A DNA stretch of 64,000 nucleotides from NCBI RefSeq assembly GCF_002965065.1, contig NZ_PTRE01000013.1, positions 1-64,000 of the forward strand, given 5' to 3'. Shown piece by piece: positions 24,998 to 35,221 of this stretch. Below the pieces are notes generated by a model that searched no databases, was not told the origin of the DNA, and worked only from the letters and a program-made list of their open reading frames with translations. How positions within the stretch are numbered: the stretch's first letter is position 1; each line of letters starts with the position of its first letter. A program made the position numbers and the translations under genes. Source of the DNA: Escherichia sp. MOD1-EC7003 (GTDB taxonomy: Bacteria; Pseudomonadota; Gammaproteobacteria; Enterobacterales; Enterobacteriaceae).

Positions 24998-26497
24998 TTA
25001 CAGGAACTGCAAGGAGAGCCAGTAAAGCCCGCCGGAAAGCAGTACCGCGGCCGGAAGGGTAAACACCCAGGCCATCAGAATACTGGTTACGGTTTTACGC
25101 TGTAAGCCGCCGCCATCTACCACCATCGTCCCCGCGACAGAAGAAGAGAGTACGTGAGTAGTAGAAACCGGCATCCCGGTATAACTCGCCAGGCCGATAG
25201 ACACCGCCGCAGTCATCTGGGCAGACATCCCCTGAGCGTAGGTCATGCCTTTCTTACCGATTTTCTCACCGATAGTCGTTGCCACACGACGCCAGCCAAT
25301 CATCGTACCGATACCTAATGCCAGCGCGACCGCCATGATGATCCACACCGGAGCATACTCGATGGTGTTAAGCATATCGGACTTCAGTTTCTTCAACAGA
25401 CGCTGATCGTCAGCACTCACGCCAGGCATCTTCACCACTTTGTCGATAGTGTCAGAAACACACAGCATAATGCGGCGCATCTGGCTACGTTGATCAAGCG
25501 ACAGCTGGTCGTAGCTTTCCACATCGGTGGTCAACATGCCTTTCAGGCGGTTGAGCGCGTTAATGGTATTCGATGGATGGCAATGGAACTCCGCAGGTTG
25601 CGTTGCGCCAGCTTCCGGAACCGGTACTAACTGATCAGCACCGGTTGCCTGTTTCAGCAGCGCAGGATGCTGCTCAAAGTAAGCTTCGACGTTGTTGATG
25701 GCATCACGGGTACGGGTGATTTCGTAGCCAGTAGCATTCATGTTCACCACGAAGCCTGCTGGCGCGACGCCAATCAATACCAACATAACCAGGCCAATGC
25801 CTTTCTGACCATCGTTCGCGCCGTGAGAAAACGCCACGCCAATAGCGGAAAGGATCAGCGCGATACGCGTCCAGAACGGCGGCTTTTTCTTGCCGTCTTT
25901 CTTTTCACGCTCCGCTGGGGTCAGGTGGATACGGGCGCGTTTCTTGGTGCCGCTCCAGTAGCGACGCAGCAAGAAAATCAGACCGCCAGCAAACACCAGG
26001 CCGACAATAGGGGAAACGATCAGAGAACCGAAAATACTTAATACTTTCGGGATATTGAGTGCATCCACCACTGACGTCCCGGTCATCAACGCATTGGTTA
26101 AACCAATCCCGATGATCGCGCCAATCAGCGTATGAGAGCTGGATGCAGGTAAACCAAAGTACCAGGTACCCAGGTTCCAGATAATCGCCGCCAGTAACAT
26201 AGAGAACACCATGGCAAGGCCATGAGACGATCCCATATTAAGCAGCAGATCCGTCGGCAGCATATGCACAATGGCATAGGCAACACTCAGACCACCCAGC
26301 AAAACACCCAAAAAGTTGAACACCGCTGCCATAACCACGGCGAGCTGAGAACGCATCGCGCGGGTATAGATAACGGTTGCCACGGCGTTGGCTGTGTCAT
26401 GGAAACCATTGATGGCTTCGTAGAACAGCACAAAAGCCAGTGCAAGCAATAATAACAGCCCAGTATGCAAATCCAGGCCAGCAAACAAATGTAGCAT
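24998..26497 (-). CDS. pitA: PitA, low-affinity metal-phosphate/proton symporter
   Basis: 499 residues. The duplicated Pit signature is clear: [13 protein letters not shown] (about 31-43) and [13 protein letters not shown] in the second half. About ten membrane helices flank a central cytoplasmic region (about 190-390). It imports phosphate with divalent metals (Zn, Mg) using the proton gradient and is the main phosphate route when phosphate is plentiful. Convergent with uspB. Confidence 0.97.
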   Translation of the reverse strand: MLHLFAGLDLHTGLLLLLALAFVLFYEAINGFHDTANAVATVIYTRAMRSQLAVVMAAVFNFLGVLLGGLSVAYAIVHMLPTDLLLNMGSSHGLAMVFSMLLAAIIWNLGTWYFGLPASSSHTLIGAIIGIGLTNALMTGTSVVDALNIPKVLSIFGSLIVSPIVGLVFAGGLIFLLRRYWSGTKKRARIHLTPAEREKKDGKKKPPFWTRIALILSAIGVAFSHGANDGQKGIGLVMLVLIGVAPAGFVVNMNATGYEITRTRDAINNVEAYFEQHPALLKQATGADQLVPVPEAGATQPAEFHCHPSNTINALNRLKGMLTTDVESYDQLSLDQRSQMRRIMLCVSDTIDKVVKMPGVSADDQRLLKKLKSDMLNTIEYAPVWIIMAVALALGIGTMIGWRRVATTIGEKIGKKGMTYAQGMSAQMTAAVSIGLASYTGMPVSTTHVLSSSVAGTMVVDGGGLQRKTVTSILMAWVFTLPAAVLLSGGLYWLSLQFL

Positions 26498-26728
26498 AGG
26501 ACGTTACGCCATTTTGAGGACATGAACGCGGCGCATTATCAGTGACTTTCGCGGCGCGGGCAAAGTGAAATATAGACTTTTTTTGATTTGCCTCCTGTAT
26601 GGATTTCACTCAAAAAATAATTATCTTATATAATTCAGATAAATACTTCCTTTTAGTAATATTGATGCTGGTGCGACCACTGAGGAATCTTTACAATTCA
26701 CGCCCGTTTTTTCTAAGAGGTGCGCAAC

Positions 26729-27922
26729 GTGGAAAGGTTTGATGCCATTATTATAGGCGCTGGTGCGGCGGGTATGTTCTGTTCTGCGCTGGCAGGTCAG
26801 GCAGGACGCCGGATTCTGCTGATCGATAACGGTAAAAAACCAGGACGCAAAATCCTCATGTCTGGCGGTGGGCGCTGCAACTTTACCAACCTTTATGTCG
26901 AACCGGGCGCCTATCTGAGCCAGAATCCGCATTTTTGTAAGTCTGCACTCGCGCGTTTTACCCAGTGGGATTTCATTGATCTGGTCAATAAACACGGCAT
27001 CTCCTGGCACGAGAAAACGTTAGGGCAACTCTTCTGCGATGACTCCGCGCAGCAGATTGTCGACATGCTGGTGGATGAGTGCGATAAGGGCAATGTGACC
27101 TTCAGATTGCGTAGCGAAGTGCTGAGTGTGGCGAAAGATGAAACAGGCTTCACGCTAGAACTGAATGGCATGACCGTCGGTTGCGAAAAGCTGGTCATCG
27201 CGACCGGAGGGCTGTCAATGCCGGGGCTGGGCGCGTCGCCGTTTGGTTACAAGATTGCCGAACAATTTGGCCTCAACGTGCTGCCGACCCGCGCGGGTCT
27301 GGTGCCATTTACTCTGCATAAACCATTGCTGGAAGAGTTGCAGCTGCTGGCGGGCGTGGCGGTGCCTTCTGTGATTACCGCTGAAAACGGCACCGTTTTC
27401 CGTGAGAACTTACTCTTCACCCACCGCGGCTTATCTGGACCGGCGGTGTTGCAGATTTCCAGCTACTGGCAACCGGGTGAATTTGTCAGCATCAATCTGC
27501 TACCGGATGTGGACCTCGAAACCTTCCTGAATGAGCAGCGTAACGCACATCCGAATCAGAGCCTGAAAAACACACTGGCGGTTTATCTACCGAAGCGGTT
27601 GGTTGAACGGTTACAACAACTCGGGCAAATCCCGGATCTGTCGCTAAAACAGCTCAACGTGCGTGACCAACAGGCACTGATTAGCACGTTGACCGACTGG
27701 CGCGTACAACCCAACGGCACTGAGGGTTATCGCACTGCCGAGGTAACGCTCGGCGGCGTGGATACAAATGAACTCTCTTCACGGACGATGGAAGCGCGCA
27801 ATGTGCCTGGACTGTACTTCATCGGCGAAGTGATGGACGTCACAGGCTGGCTGGGGGGCTATAACTTCCAGTGGGCGTGGTCGAGTGCGTGGGCATGCGC
27901 GCAGGATTTGGTTGCAGAATAA
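26729..27922 (+). CDS. yhiN: YhiN, FAD-dependent oxidoreductase of the HI0933 family
   Basis: About 397 residues beginning MERFDAIIIGAGAAGMF with GTG at 26729. AGAGG 9 bases upstream favours this start over the in-frame GTG at 26720. The N-terminal dinucleotide-binding motif (GAGAAG), GGGRCNFTN and the C-terminal GWLGGYNFQWAWSSAW are diagnostic of the HI0933/YhiN flavoproteins. Biochemical function is not established. Divergent from pitA. Confidence 0.92.
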   Translation: MERFDAIIIGAGAAGMFCSALAGQAGRRILLIDNGKKPGRKILMSGGGRCNFTNLYVEPGAYLSQNPHFCKSALARFTQWDFIDLVNKHGISWHEKTLGQLFCDDSAQQIVDMLVDECDKGNVTFRLRSEVLSVAKDETGFTLELNGMTVGCEKLVIATGGLSMPGLGASPFGYKIAEQFGLNVLPTRAGLVPFTLHKPLLEELQLLAGVAVPSVITAENGTVFRENLLFTHRGLSGPAVLQISSYWQPGEFVSINLLPDVDLETFLNEQRNAHPNQSLKNTLAVYLPKRLVERLQQLGQIPDLSLKQLNVRDQQALISTLTDWRVQPNGTEGYRTAEVTLGGVDTNELSSRTMEARNVPGLYFIGEVMDVTGWLGGYNFQWAWSSAWACAQDLVAE

Positions 27923-27981
27923 GAAGCAAAATGTCTCCTTCGTATTCGCGGCGTAACCAGGGGGATTACCTGAACAAAGCC

Positions 27982-28008
27982 CAGATAAGACGCTCGACGC
28001 CTTATCTG
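27982..28008. terminator. Hairpin between yhiN and yhiM
   Basis: CAGATAAG and CTTATCTG arms around 11 bases between two convergent genes; likely bidirectional. Confidence 0.65.
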
Positions 28009-28020
28009 AAGTCTTTTCTA

Positions 28021-29073
28021 TTATTTTTTCGCTGAACCTGCTTCTAATATAGAAACGATGGAAAACAGTGTAAAACACACAGCACCTAAGCCAACCAAAA
28101 CTCGCGAAGGAATAAAATAAGCCATATCGGTTTGCGCAATTTCAGCAAGGAACGCTGCGAGGAACAGGCAAAACAGACAGGTAAATACCGGAATCATGGG
28201 TATTCTGTTGGCTAACGAACAGGTGCGTCGCCATACCAGCGCCAACAACCACACTTTGGAGAAAATACTGTAGCAGATCATCCCCAGGCAAATGAGAATA
28301 ATGCCGGGAGCCAGCCGGGCGCTTGCATCGGCGCTGACTAACACGTATATGCCTTGCAGCACCGTGATTGAGCCGAGAAATATAACCCAATAACACCACA
28401 GCCAGTGCTCTTTAGTTGAAAACGTATTACGTGTTTGATGGACGATTGTGGCGACAAGGCCAATAAGACAGGCACAGATTGCGGTTAATCCAAGCAAAAC
28501 GTGACCGGCGACATAATGCGGGGTTATGTCGGCACTGCGTAACAGTGTAATCGACCAAATGAAACCGAGCAGGGTGAGTAAAACGGGAACGGCAATGAGG
28601 CAATTACCGATTGATGAAGAATACGCCTGTACCGGTGTTCCGTCGCTCTTGCACCCCGCTGCGTTTTTGGGTATGAGCAGAAAGTGACCGGATGATGCTG
28701 CTACCGTCGATACACAGGCGGCAATCATACCAACGCCGAAAATAACATGGCCAGCGACAAACTCGTCTGCCATCACATCATGGCCCGCTAACAGTGCCCA
28801 ACCCCATATCATGGTGATAATTGAGCCCGCATAGCCAATAATGGGGAACAATGTATTGTAAAACGTATTAACGCCGCGCGTGAGCTGCGAAATGATAATA
28901 AATGCGGTTGTGAATAATGCCAGGCATATGGCTGCCAGAGAAATCAGCACATGACCTGCAACGAAATACGCGCTTTGCCCTGAACTTTCCAGTACAAAGC
29001 CACCTAACGCGATACAAATTAAGCCCATAATCAAAGGGATTAATTTGAAAAGCCACCCGATATATATGTTCAC
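28021..29073 (-). CDS. yhiM: YhiM, inner-membrane protein linked to acid survival
   Basis: 350-residue multi-spanning membrane protein with about ten helices, built from repeats of the pattern YFVAGHVLISL / FVAGHVIFG / YVAGHVLLGL, that is, AGHV motifs at regular intervals. The start is GTG at 29071-29073 with AGGAG upstream, giving VNIYIGWLFKLIP; a 33-residue longer frame exists but lacks support. K-12 studies link it to lysine- and glutamate-dependent acid resistance. It is the last core gene before the accessory PTS block. Confidence 0.9.
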   Translation of the reverse strand: MNIYIGWLFKLIPLIMGLICIALGGFVLESSGQSAYFVAGHVLISLAAICLALFTTAFIIISQLTRGVNTFYNTLFPIIGYAGSIITMIWGWALLAGHDVMADEFVAGHVIFGVGMIAACVSTVAASSGHFLLIPKNAAGCKSDGTPVQAYSSSIGNCLIAVPVLLTLLGFIWSITLLRSADITPHYVAGHVLLGLTAICACLIGLVATIVHQTRNTFSTKEHWLWCYWVIFLGSITVLQGIYVLVSADASARLAPGIILICLGMICYSIFSKVWLLALVWRRTCSLANRIPMIPVFTCLFCLFLAAFLAEIAQTDMAYFIPSRVLVGLGAVCFTLFSIVSILEAGSAKK

Positions 29074-29361
29074 TTTAAACTCCTCAGGTATCCCTGCTAA
29101 TATTGAAATGTGCATTAATGATAATTTCTGTCTGTTAATAAAATGACGAGAGATCGTTAAAGACAAATGCATAGCATAACTATAGCGGGGTTTACTTTGC
29201 CGAGTGCAACTTTTTAGCGGTCAAAAGACCATGGCAAACAAATATTTATCCTAATATTAATTCTTATTCTGTTATTTTTTTAAATTATCTTTCAGCTGGA
29301 TTGGCAACGTGAACATTACATTATAGGACCGATAACGGTCATCTAAATATGAAATATCCAA

Positions 29362-29379
29362 TATACCCGTCATACTTCA
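29362..29379 (+). repeat. ERIC end fragment
   Basis: TATACCCGTCATACTTCA matches the outer end of ERIC elements seen at 5889 and 40740, then diverges at once. Confidence 0.6.
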
Positions 29380-29549
29380 CATTGTTGCACATAACGGTAA
29401 TGGTGGAAGAGAACGCATAGGTAAAACGGGGACAATTTTAGGTCTGAACGCCTGTGGCAGTAAACATGCCGGAAGAATGTACAGCAAGCATAATTGCCAA
29501 ATTAATCCTGGTGCAGGGCCTGCGCGTCGGTGCAATTTATTGAATTTTA

Positions 29550-29591
<42 letters not shown>

Positions 29592-29597
29592 GAGGAT

Positions 29598-30449
29598 TTA
29601 CTTCACCAACCGATGCCCCTCATTCATCATCAGGATTTTGCCATACACATCTTCCTCAACGGCGTTTTTTGCTGATGCCATCACTCGTGCCAGATTCGCC
29701 TCGTTGTGATTATTCACATAGGCTTTGCCGACGGCGGTGATAAACGCTTTACGCAGATCGCTGGCGATATTTACTTTAGCGACGCGGTAATTAACAAAGC
29801 TGCGTAATATCTCTGGAGCGATGCCAGAACCGCCGTGAATAACCAGCGGCACCGGGCAGACTTCGGCAATGCGTTTCAGTAGAGGGATATCGATACGCGG
29901 TATATCGTCCAGGCCATGAACGTTGCCAATGGAAACTGCCAGCATGTCGCAACCGGTGCGTTCGACAAAGGCCTTCACCTTTTCCGGTTCCGTTTTGCAA
30001 TCGGCTTCGCTGACGTGATCGTCTTCTTTGCCGAGAATCGCCCCCAGTTCCGCTTCAACCGGTACGCCATAGGATTTACAGAAATCGACGGCTTCTTGGG
30101 TGAAAGCGATATTTTCTTCAAAAGAGAATGCGGCACCGTCAATCATGACCGAGGTAAAGCCCGCCCGCACAGCCTGTTTAACATCCTCCTGAGTTTTACC
30201 GTGATCAAGATGAAGACTAACAGGAACATCCATTTTATCGGCGTGACGTTTCACGATTTCATAGATGTAATCGTATCCCGACAGTTGTGCATTGGTGGGC
30301 GCAATTTGAATAAAATTGGGTAATCCCGAACGCTCAATGGCGTTTAAAATTGAAATCGTCGTCTCCAGGTTGGTGGTATTAAACGCGCCCGCCAATACCC
30401 GTTTTTCCTGAATTCGATCGAGCAGTATCCGTCCATTAACTAATGGCAT
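29598..30449 (-). CDS. Class II ketose-bisphosphate aldolase (GatY/KbaY family)
   Basis: 283 residues with the class II aldolase motifs: catalytic Asp and zinc His in SLHLDHGKT, zinc Glu in VEAELG, His in SIGNVHGLD, and the phosphate-binding VIHGGSGI. It cleaves a ketose-1,6-bisphosphate (fructose, tagatose or similar) to dihydroxyacetone phosphate and an aldehyde. Last gene of the PTS operon, 31 bp after the HPr gene. A partner dehydrogenase or GatZ-type subunit is absent, so the substrate cannot be named. Confidence 0.88.
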   Translation of the reverse strand: MPLVNGRILLDRIQEKRVLAGAFNTTNLETTISILNAIERSGLPNFIQIAPTNAQLSGYDYIYEIVKRHADKMDVPVSLHLDHGKTQEDVKQAVRAGFTSVMIDGAAFSFEENIAFTQEAVDFCKSYGVPVEAELGAILGKEDDHVSEADCKTEPEKVKAFVERTGCDMLAVSIGNVHGLDDIPRIDIPLLKRIAEVCPVPLVIHGGSGIAPEILRSFVNYRVAKVNIASDLRKAFITAVGKAYVNNHNEANLARVMASAKNAVEEDVYGKILMMNEGHRLVK

Positions 30450-30480
30450 ATTGAAAACCTCATCTTTTAATATCAGTTAA

Positions 30481-30750
30481 TTATTCAGCTTCACCGAAGC
30501 GGTCGAGAAATAAGGTGGTGAGAGTCCGTATTGCCTCGTGTTCATCATCACCTTCGCAGCGTATTTCCACCGTTTTACCACCTTTTATTCCGGCGCGCAT
30601 AATATTCATCATGCTGGTGGCATTAATATCATTACCCTCATAATGTAGCGTCACTTTACAGCTATATTTTTTGGCGGCTTTCGCCAGACAGGCCGCCGGA
30701 CGTGCATGCAGGCCAGTACTGTTTCTGACCTCCACGGTTTTACTCAACAT
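30481..30750 (-). CDS. HPr-like phosphocarrier protein
   Basis: 89 residues, full HPr domain. The phosphorylated histidine is in TGLHARPAA (His15) and the second conserved patch is ATSMMNIMRAG. It probably accepts phosphate from Enzyme I and passes it to the operon's IIA. The gene start overlaps the kinase gene by 11 bp. A dedicated HPr beside a PTS operon is known from fructose systems (FPr). Its position next to an FGGY kinase is less usual. Confidence 0.88.
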   Translation of the reverse strand: MLSKTVEVRNSTGLHARPAACLAKAAKKYSCKVTLHYEGNDINATSMMNIMRAGIKGGKTVEIRCEGDDEHEAIRTLTTLFLDRFGEAE

Positions 30751-32248
30751 AGTGCTCCTCCCGATGATGTAATGGCATCACGCCTTCTTGCTGTAATTTC
30801 AACTGATACCAGCTTTTCCACTTGTGCTGATAACGCTGTAATTGATGGTATCTCGCCCGATTCGGTAACAAACGTTGGGCTATGGTGACTTGCGGCGGTG
30901 GAATATCCGGTGCGGCGGTTAATAAGGCTCCGACAGAGACTGCCTCGTTAAATGCAATTGCTTCAACCGGACGCTGTAAAATATCTGCCTTTAATTGCAG
31001 CCAAAGGGGATTATGGGTTGCCGGACCTATCACTTTTAACGCGCTGGTGCTAGGCACATTAAAACAGGCAAAGCAGTTGGCAAATTCCATGGTTAATCCC
31101 AGTGATACACTGGCAATTAACATGTCGATATTAAGCGTATCGCCAAGCCCATAAAATAATCCTCGGGTGTGGCGATTTTTATAGGGTGACCCCGAACCGC
31201 GAAGATGTGGAATAAAGACGGGAATGTCATCGAGCAACCAATTCCCCGCCAGGTAATCCGCATGTCCGCGGGTGAGTGATGCGGCGATCTCCTCATCGGT
31301 TAGCCGGAACGTGTTGCGCAGCCACTCCAGAGCGAAACCGCCCACGGGCAGAGACGCAAACAGGGTGAACTGGTTGGTCAGCGAATAGCAGCCGTTTGCC
31401 AGCTTGTCTCGTTTGGCCTGTTCATCCAGCGTCGGCTGTGTATCCAGTTGCAGAATACCTTCCGTGGTGCCCGTCGAGTTAAGGATATCGCCAGGCATCA
31501 TCTGCAACGCTCGTGCGCCTACCATATGGTCATGTCCTGCCAGCGTTACGCTGACCGGTTGCGAGAATCCAAGCATTTTGCAGAGCGACTCGCTGACCCA
31601 TCCGGCGTGTTCGCCCGGTCGTATTAACGGTGCAAATGCCGAACGGGGAACGTGTAATAACGCCGCCGCTTTTGCTGACCATTCGCCTTTGCGCACGTCC
31701 AGACATAGCGTGCGGCTGGCTAAGGTGATATCCGTGCGCTGTTCGCCAGTCAGTCGCCAGAGCAACACTTCAGGAGCATGTAGCCAGCGTAAACCGCGTC
31801 GATTACGCAGTGGGTAATGCTCCAGCAACCAACGCATCTTGAAGGCCGAGTAATTGCTGTGCAGCGGTAGCCCGCTGATGTCATACAGGGCCGCGCTGTC
31901 TGCCTCGCTAAGTGTTGCCAGATACTCTTCACCGCGTCGGTCGTACCATGCCAGCATTGGCGTCAGGATCTCGCCTTGCTCATCAAGGAATACCCCTGAC
32001 TCGCCAAAACTGGCAATGCTGATCTGCCTGACTGGCAGCGGCGAAGCGGCGTTCAGTTGCGCTATCGCCTGGTGGACCTCCTGCCAGAGGACGTCGATAT
32101 CGAAATCGACATCGCCCTGTGGGGAGATCTGTTTTGCCGTCACGAATTTATGCGCACCCAACGTCGTTGCGTCCAGGCAAGAAAAGCAGGTGACTTTGCA
32201 ATTGGTGGTGCCAATATCGATAACGATAGCTGCGCTGTTATCAGGCAT
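30740..32248 (-). CDS. FGGY-family carbohydrate kinase
   Basis: 502 residues. N-terminal phosphate-binding motif VIDIGTTNCKVTCF (about 8-21), catalytic-region motif GHDHMVGA, and the second-domain motif STGTTEGI. The family phosphorylates pentuloses, hexuloses, glycerol or autoinducer-2. It overlaps the IIC gene by 8 bp and the HPr gene by 11 bp, so the three are translated in step. In a PTS operon its substrate should be a free sugar or an intermediate made in the cell; I cannot infer which. Confidence 0.87.
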   Translation of the reverse strand: MPDNSAAIVIDIGTTNCKVTCFSCLDATTLGAHKFVTAKQISPQGDVDFDIDVLWQEVHQAIAQLNAASPLPVRQISIASFGESGVFLDEQGEILTPMLAWYDRRGEEYLATLSEADSAALYDISGLPLHSNYSAFKMRWLLEHYPLRNRRGLRWLHAPEVLLWRLTGEQRTDITLASRTLCLDVRKGEWSAKAAALLHVPRSAFAPLIRPGEHAGWVSESLCKMLGFSQPVSVTLAGHDHMVGARALQMMPGDILNSTGTTEGILQLDTQPTLDEQAKRDKLANGCYSLTNQFTLFASLPVGGFALEWLRNTFRLTDEEIAASLTRGHADYLAGNWLLDDIPVFIPHLRGSGSPYKNRHTRGLFYGLGDTLNIDMLIASVSLGLTMEFANCFACFNVPSTSALKVIGPATHNPLWLQLKADILQRPVEAIAFNEAVSVGALLTAAPDIPPPQVTIAQRLLPNRARYHQLQRYQHKWKSWYQLKLQQEGVMPLHHREEHYVE

Positions 32249-33599
32249 AAACCGTGCTCCGCGTCATTCGGAAAATGCCATACAGTACCAGGGCGATAAT
32301 CGGCACCAGACCAATGGCGATGAGATTGCCGTTGAAGATTTCCAGCAGCCAGAAGCGGAATGGGTTACCGCCATCAAGGAAACTGGAGACCTGGCCGCTG
32401 GAGCCTTCGGCAAATTTGAAATTAACGTCTTTCGCCATTCCGGTAATAAACGGCGCGATTTTAGTCGCAATCCACAGGTCGGCAATAATTACCGGGATCG
32501 CAGCAAGGACGGTGCGGAAAATATTGCCACGGTTGGCCAGGGCAATCATCGACGCCATCACCGCCAGATTAGCAAGGTCACCCAGCGGCAGGACTTCATT
32601 ACCCGGCAGCACAAAAGCGATAAAGACTGAGATTGGCGTCAGCAGCAGGGCGGTGGAGATAATCGCCGGGTTACCCACGGCAACAGCGATATCCAGGCCG
32701 ATATAGAGATCGTCACGGTCAGGATATTTGGCGTTGAGATACTTTTTGATGGCTTCAGACAGCGGCAGTAAGCCTTCCATCAGGATGCGCACCATACGCG
32801 GCAGGATGAACATCACGCCGCCAATACTGATGCCGAGTAGTAACACTTTTTTGAAATCGTATCCGGCAATCACGCCAAGCAAAATGCCCAGAATGGTGCC
32901 GACCATCATCGGTTCGCCGAAGATGCCAAACTTTTTCTGTACGGTTTCCGGATCGATATGAATACGATTGAGGCCAGGGATATGGTCGATGATTTTGTCG
33001 ACCAGCAGACCGACCGGGAAGAACACCACCGAAGAGAGCGTCGGTAATGAGATCCCTTCCAGGCCAAAGTATTTTTGTACCAGTGGCGCAGACCAGTCGG
33101 CGAGTTTAAGTACTACCACCGCAGCAATCGCCGCTGCCAGCAAACCAAAGAACAGGCTGCCGGTGCTGTAATAAACCAGCGTACCAGCAAGGGCAAAATG
33201 CCAGTAGTTCCACATATCTACGTCAACAGTGCGGGTTTTATTTAACGCCAGCATCGCCACGTTAATAAGAATGGTCAGGGGAATAACAAATGGGGCAATT
33301 GGCGAACCCCATGTAATAGCGGAAAGTGGTGGCCAGCCTAAATCCACCACCGGTAAATTAATCCCGGTACGTTCAACCATCGCCTGGGCCGCTGGGCCGA
33401 CGTTACTGGTAAGAATATCGAAAATAGCATAAATACCGACAAAACCAATGCCGACCGTTAATGACGAGCGTAAGGCTTTAGCGGGTTTTACTTTAAAACA
33501 GAGAGCAAGAATAAATAACACCAGCGGTAACATTACCGTGGGGCCGAATCCCAATATATATTGCACAATATTATAGAGGGTATGCGCGATATCGTTCAT
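32241..33599 (-). CDS. PTS IIC membrane component, galactitol (GatC) type
   Basis: 452-residue polytopic membrane protein of the Gat family, about ten or more helices, with the GatC-like N-terminus (AHTLYNIVQYILGFGPTVML) and VDMWNYWHFAL. It forms the sugar channel of the permease and works with the separate IIB (33676) and IIA (33954) proteins. The sugar is a galactitol-like polyol or ketose by family, not proven. The operon order IIA-IIB-IIC-kinase-HPr-aldolase differs from gatYZABCD. Confidence 0.9.
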   Translation of the reverse strand: MNDIAHTLYNIVQYILGFGPTVMLPLVLFILALCFKVKPAKALRSSLTVGIGFVGIYAIFDILTSNVGPAAQAMVERTGINLPVVDLGWPPLSAITWGSPIAPFVIPLTILINVAMLALNKTRTVDVDMWNYWHFALAGTLVYYSTGSLFFGLLAAAIAAVVVLKLADWSAPLVQKYFGLEGISLPTLSSVVFFPVGLLVDKIIDHIPGLNRIHIDPETVQKKFGIFGEPMMVGTILGILLGVIAGYDFKKVLLLGISIGGVMFILPRMVRILMEGLLPLSEAIKKYLNAKYPDRDDLYIGLDIAVAVGNPAIISTALLLTPISVFIAFVLPGNEVLPLGDLANLAVMASMIALANRGNIFRTVLAAIPVIIADLWIATKIAPFITGMAKDVNFKFAEGSSGQVSSFLDGGNPFRFWLLEIFNGNLIAIGLVPIIALVLYGIFRMTRSTVYA

Positions 33600-33675
33600 A
33601 ATAAACCTCTTTTTCAGGCGAGAGCGCGCCTCGCGTTAGCGCCTGATGGAGTGGGTTGAAATTAATTATTATTAA

Positions 33676-33957
33676 TTAATTTTTAAGGATAGAAACAATT
33701 TGCGCCAGTACTTTCTCTTCACCAATACCGGTAATAATCGGCAAGCCGTTAACCACCGGGACGTCGAGTTCATAAGGCACTTTCGTTGTTGAAACTACCA
33801 GTGCTACGCCGTCAGTATTTCCTGGTAAAGAGGCAACATTGGTTTGGGAATAATTGACGTTAAGACCTTGTTCTTTGCAATACTCCATGACTTTTTCTGT
33901 TACTGCCGTGGATGTGGCAATACCTGTGGCGCAGACAAATAAAATAGTTTGACTCAT
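33676..33957 (-). CDS. PTS IIB component, galactitol (GatB) type
   Basis: 93 residues. The phosphocysteine loop ILFVCATGIATST places the active Cys at residue 9. It accepts phosphate from the IIA protein and passes it to the sugar bound in IIC. It overlaps the IIA gene by 4 bp and is followed by a 76-bp gap before IIC. Confidence 0.9.
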   Translation of the reverse strand: MSQTILFVCATGIATSTAVTEKVMEYCKEQGLNVNYSQTNVASLPGNTDGVALVVSTTKVPYELDVPVVNGLPIITGIGEEKVLAQIVSILKN

Positions 33958-34439
33958 ATTTCACCTCGTTCTTTCATTTTGTTTAAGATTACTGTGTGTA
34001 TTTCTGTTGTTTCCATCGTAAGCAAGGCGCGCATAAAGGGCGTATCCTGAATCATCTCCATTATCCATCCCAGGGCATTTAATTGTTTGTTACTTTCGCT
34101 TAAGGCGAGCAAAAAAATCACCCTAACAGGTACGGGGTCAGGATCACCGCCCATATCGGCAAACTCTACCGGTTCCGGCAGGATGCCGACGGCAATTGCA
34201 TTGTGCCTGACATGTTTATGGTCCGTGTGTGGAATGGCGACACATGGTGGTTCGGTAGGTAGCCCCGTTGGGTACGTTGCCTCACGTTTCAGCACATGGT
34301 CGGCAAAATCAGGGACCACCAGTTCGGCGGCAACCAGCGGTTGTGCTAACTGACGGATGATCTGTTCAACGCTTAACCCTGCCGGAAGTCGTTGAATATA
34401 ATTTTCCTGAAGCTGTATTCCTTGCATTTCATTCCTCAT
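33954..34439 (-). CDS. PTS IIA component, mannitol/fructose fold (GatA-like)
   Basis: 161 residues of the PTS EIIA type 2 fold. The phosphorylated His is in CVAIPHTDHKH. It takes phosphate from HPr (perhaps the one encoded in this operon). It is 12 bp downstream of the GntR regulator gene on the same strand, so the regulator and permease genes probably share one transcript. Confidence 0.9.
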   Translation of the reverse strand: MRNEMQGIQLQENYIQRLPAGLSVEQIIRQLAQPLVAAELVVPDFADHVLKREATYPTGLPTEPPCVAIPHTDHKHVRHNAIAVGILPEPVEFADMGGDPDPVPVRVIFLLALSESNKQLNALGWIMEMIQDTPFMRALLTMETTEIHTVILNKMKERGEI

Positions 34440-34451
34440 TAAAAAGTGTAT

Positions 34452-35207
34452 TTAATTCAATTCCCGTCGTTGCAGCACGGTGCCAAGATAATATTTATTT
34501 CCTTTTAGCCAGACGTTGCCAAACTCAACGGGTAATTCTCGGGAGAAAAAGACTAACTGCTCCAGATGCAAAACAGGTGCATCTTCACTGATATCTAAAA
34601 AATGACCGCGTTCATTACCAATTAATCGCGCGGCATAGCGACTTTCCGAGTAGCGAATTTTTCTTTGCGACAAACTTTCTATTGTTGGAAATAAATTGTG
34701 TTGATTAAAATCGATTTCCGCGATGCCGGGGCATAGCTCAATATTGATACGGTTCTCTATCAGCATCGCTTTTTCATCACCAATCGAACGTAAACGTTCA
34801 AGGTAAAGAATATCCTGACCGGGCGTTATTCTTAATTTTTCTGCCACATAACGATTAGCCGGTTCAATCCGTGACGTAATAACTTTAGTGGTGAAATGTA
34901 TTTTCTGGCTTTCCAGCGATTCCGCGAATGACAATAATCCTTCACCTAACGGATACGCCACATTCTCTTTTTTGACAAACGTCCCCTTACCCTGGACCTG
35001 AATCAACACGCCTTCTTTCACCAGTTGAGCGACCGCTTTTTTAACCGTTCCCCGGCTCACTTCCAGCATATCCATAATCTGGTATTCCGAGGGAATGCGA
35101 TCGTCTTCCACCAGATCACCGGTATAAATACTTTCTCTTATCCACTCTACCACTTGTTGATAGAGCGGTATTTGTGACGACTTACTTAATGATTTCATGG
35201 CGCGCAC
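34452..35207 (-). CDS. GntR-family regulator (HutC/UbiC type) of the PTS operon
   Basis: 251 residues from GTG at 35207, or 248 from ATG at 35198; the second has the more usual start codon. The N-terminal winged helix includes IPSEYQIMDMLEVSRGTVKKAV (about 40-61) and the C-terminal UTRA ligand domain runs from about 90 to 240 (LERLRSIGDEKAMLIENR). It likely senses a sugar phosphate and represses the downstream PTS genes and itself. Candidate operators TTGTC-TATG-GACAA lie just upstream. Confidence 0.88.
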   Translation of the reverse strand: MRAMKSLSKSSQIPLYQQVVEWIRESIYTGDLVEDDRIPSEYQIMDMLEVSRGTVKKAVAQLVKEGVLIQVQGKGTFVKKENVAYPLGEGLLSFAESLESQKIHFTTKVITSRIEPANRYVAEKLRITPGQDILYLERLRSIGDEKAMLIENRINIELCPGIAEIDFNQHNLFPTIESLSQRKIRYSESRYAARLIGNERGHFLDISEDAPVLHLEQLVFFSRELPVEFGNVWLKGNKYYLGTVLQRRELN

Positions 35208-35221
35208 CTGAACATTTACAG

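Noticed and set aside
31854..32630. 258-codon plus-strand frame over the kinase and IIC genes
   Set aside because: Antisense to two genes with clear motifs; low-complexity Ser/Arg/Thr composition typical of a shadow frame.
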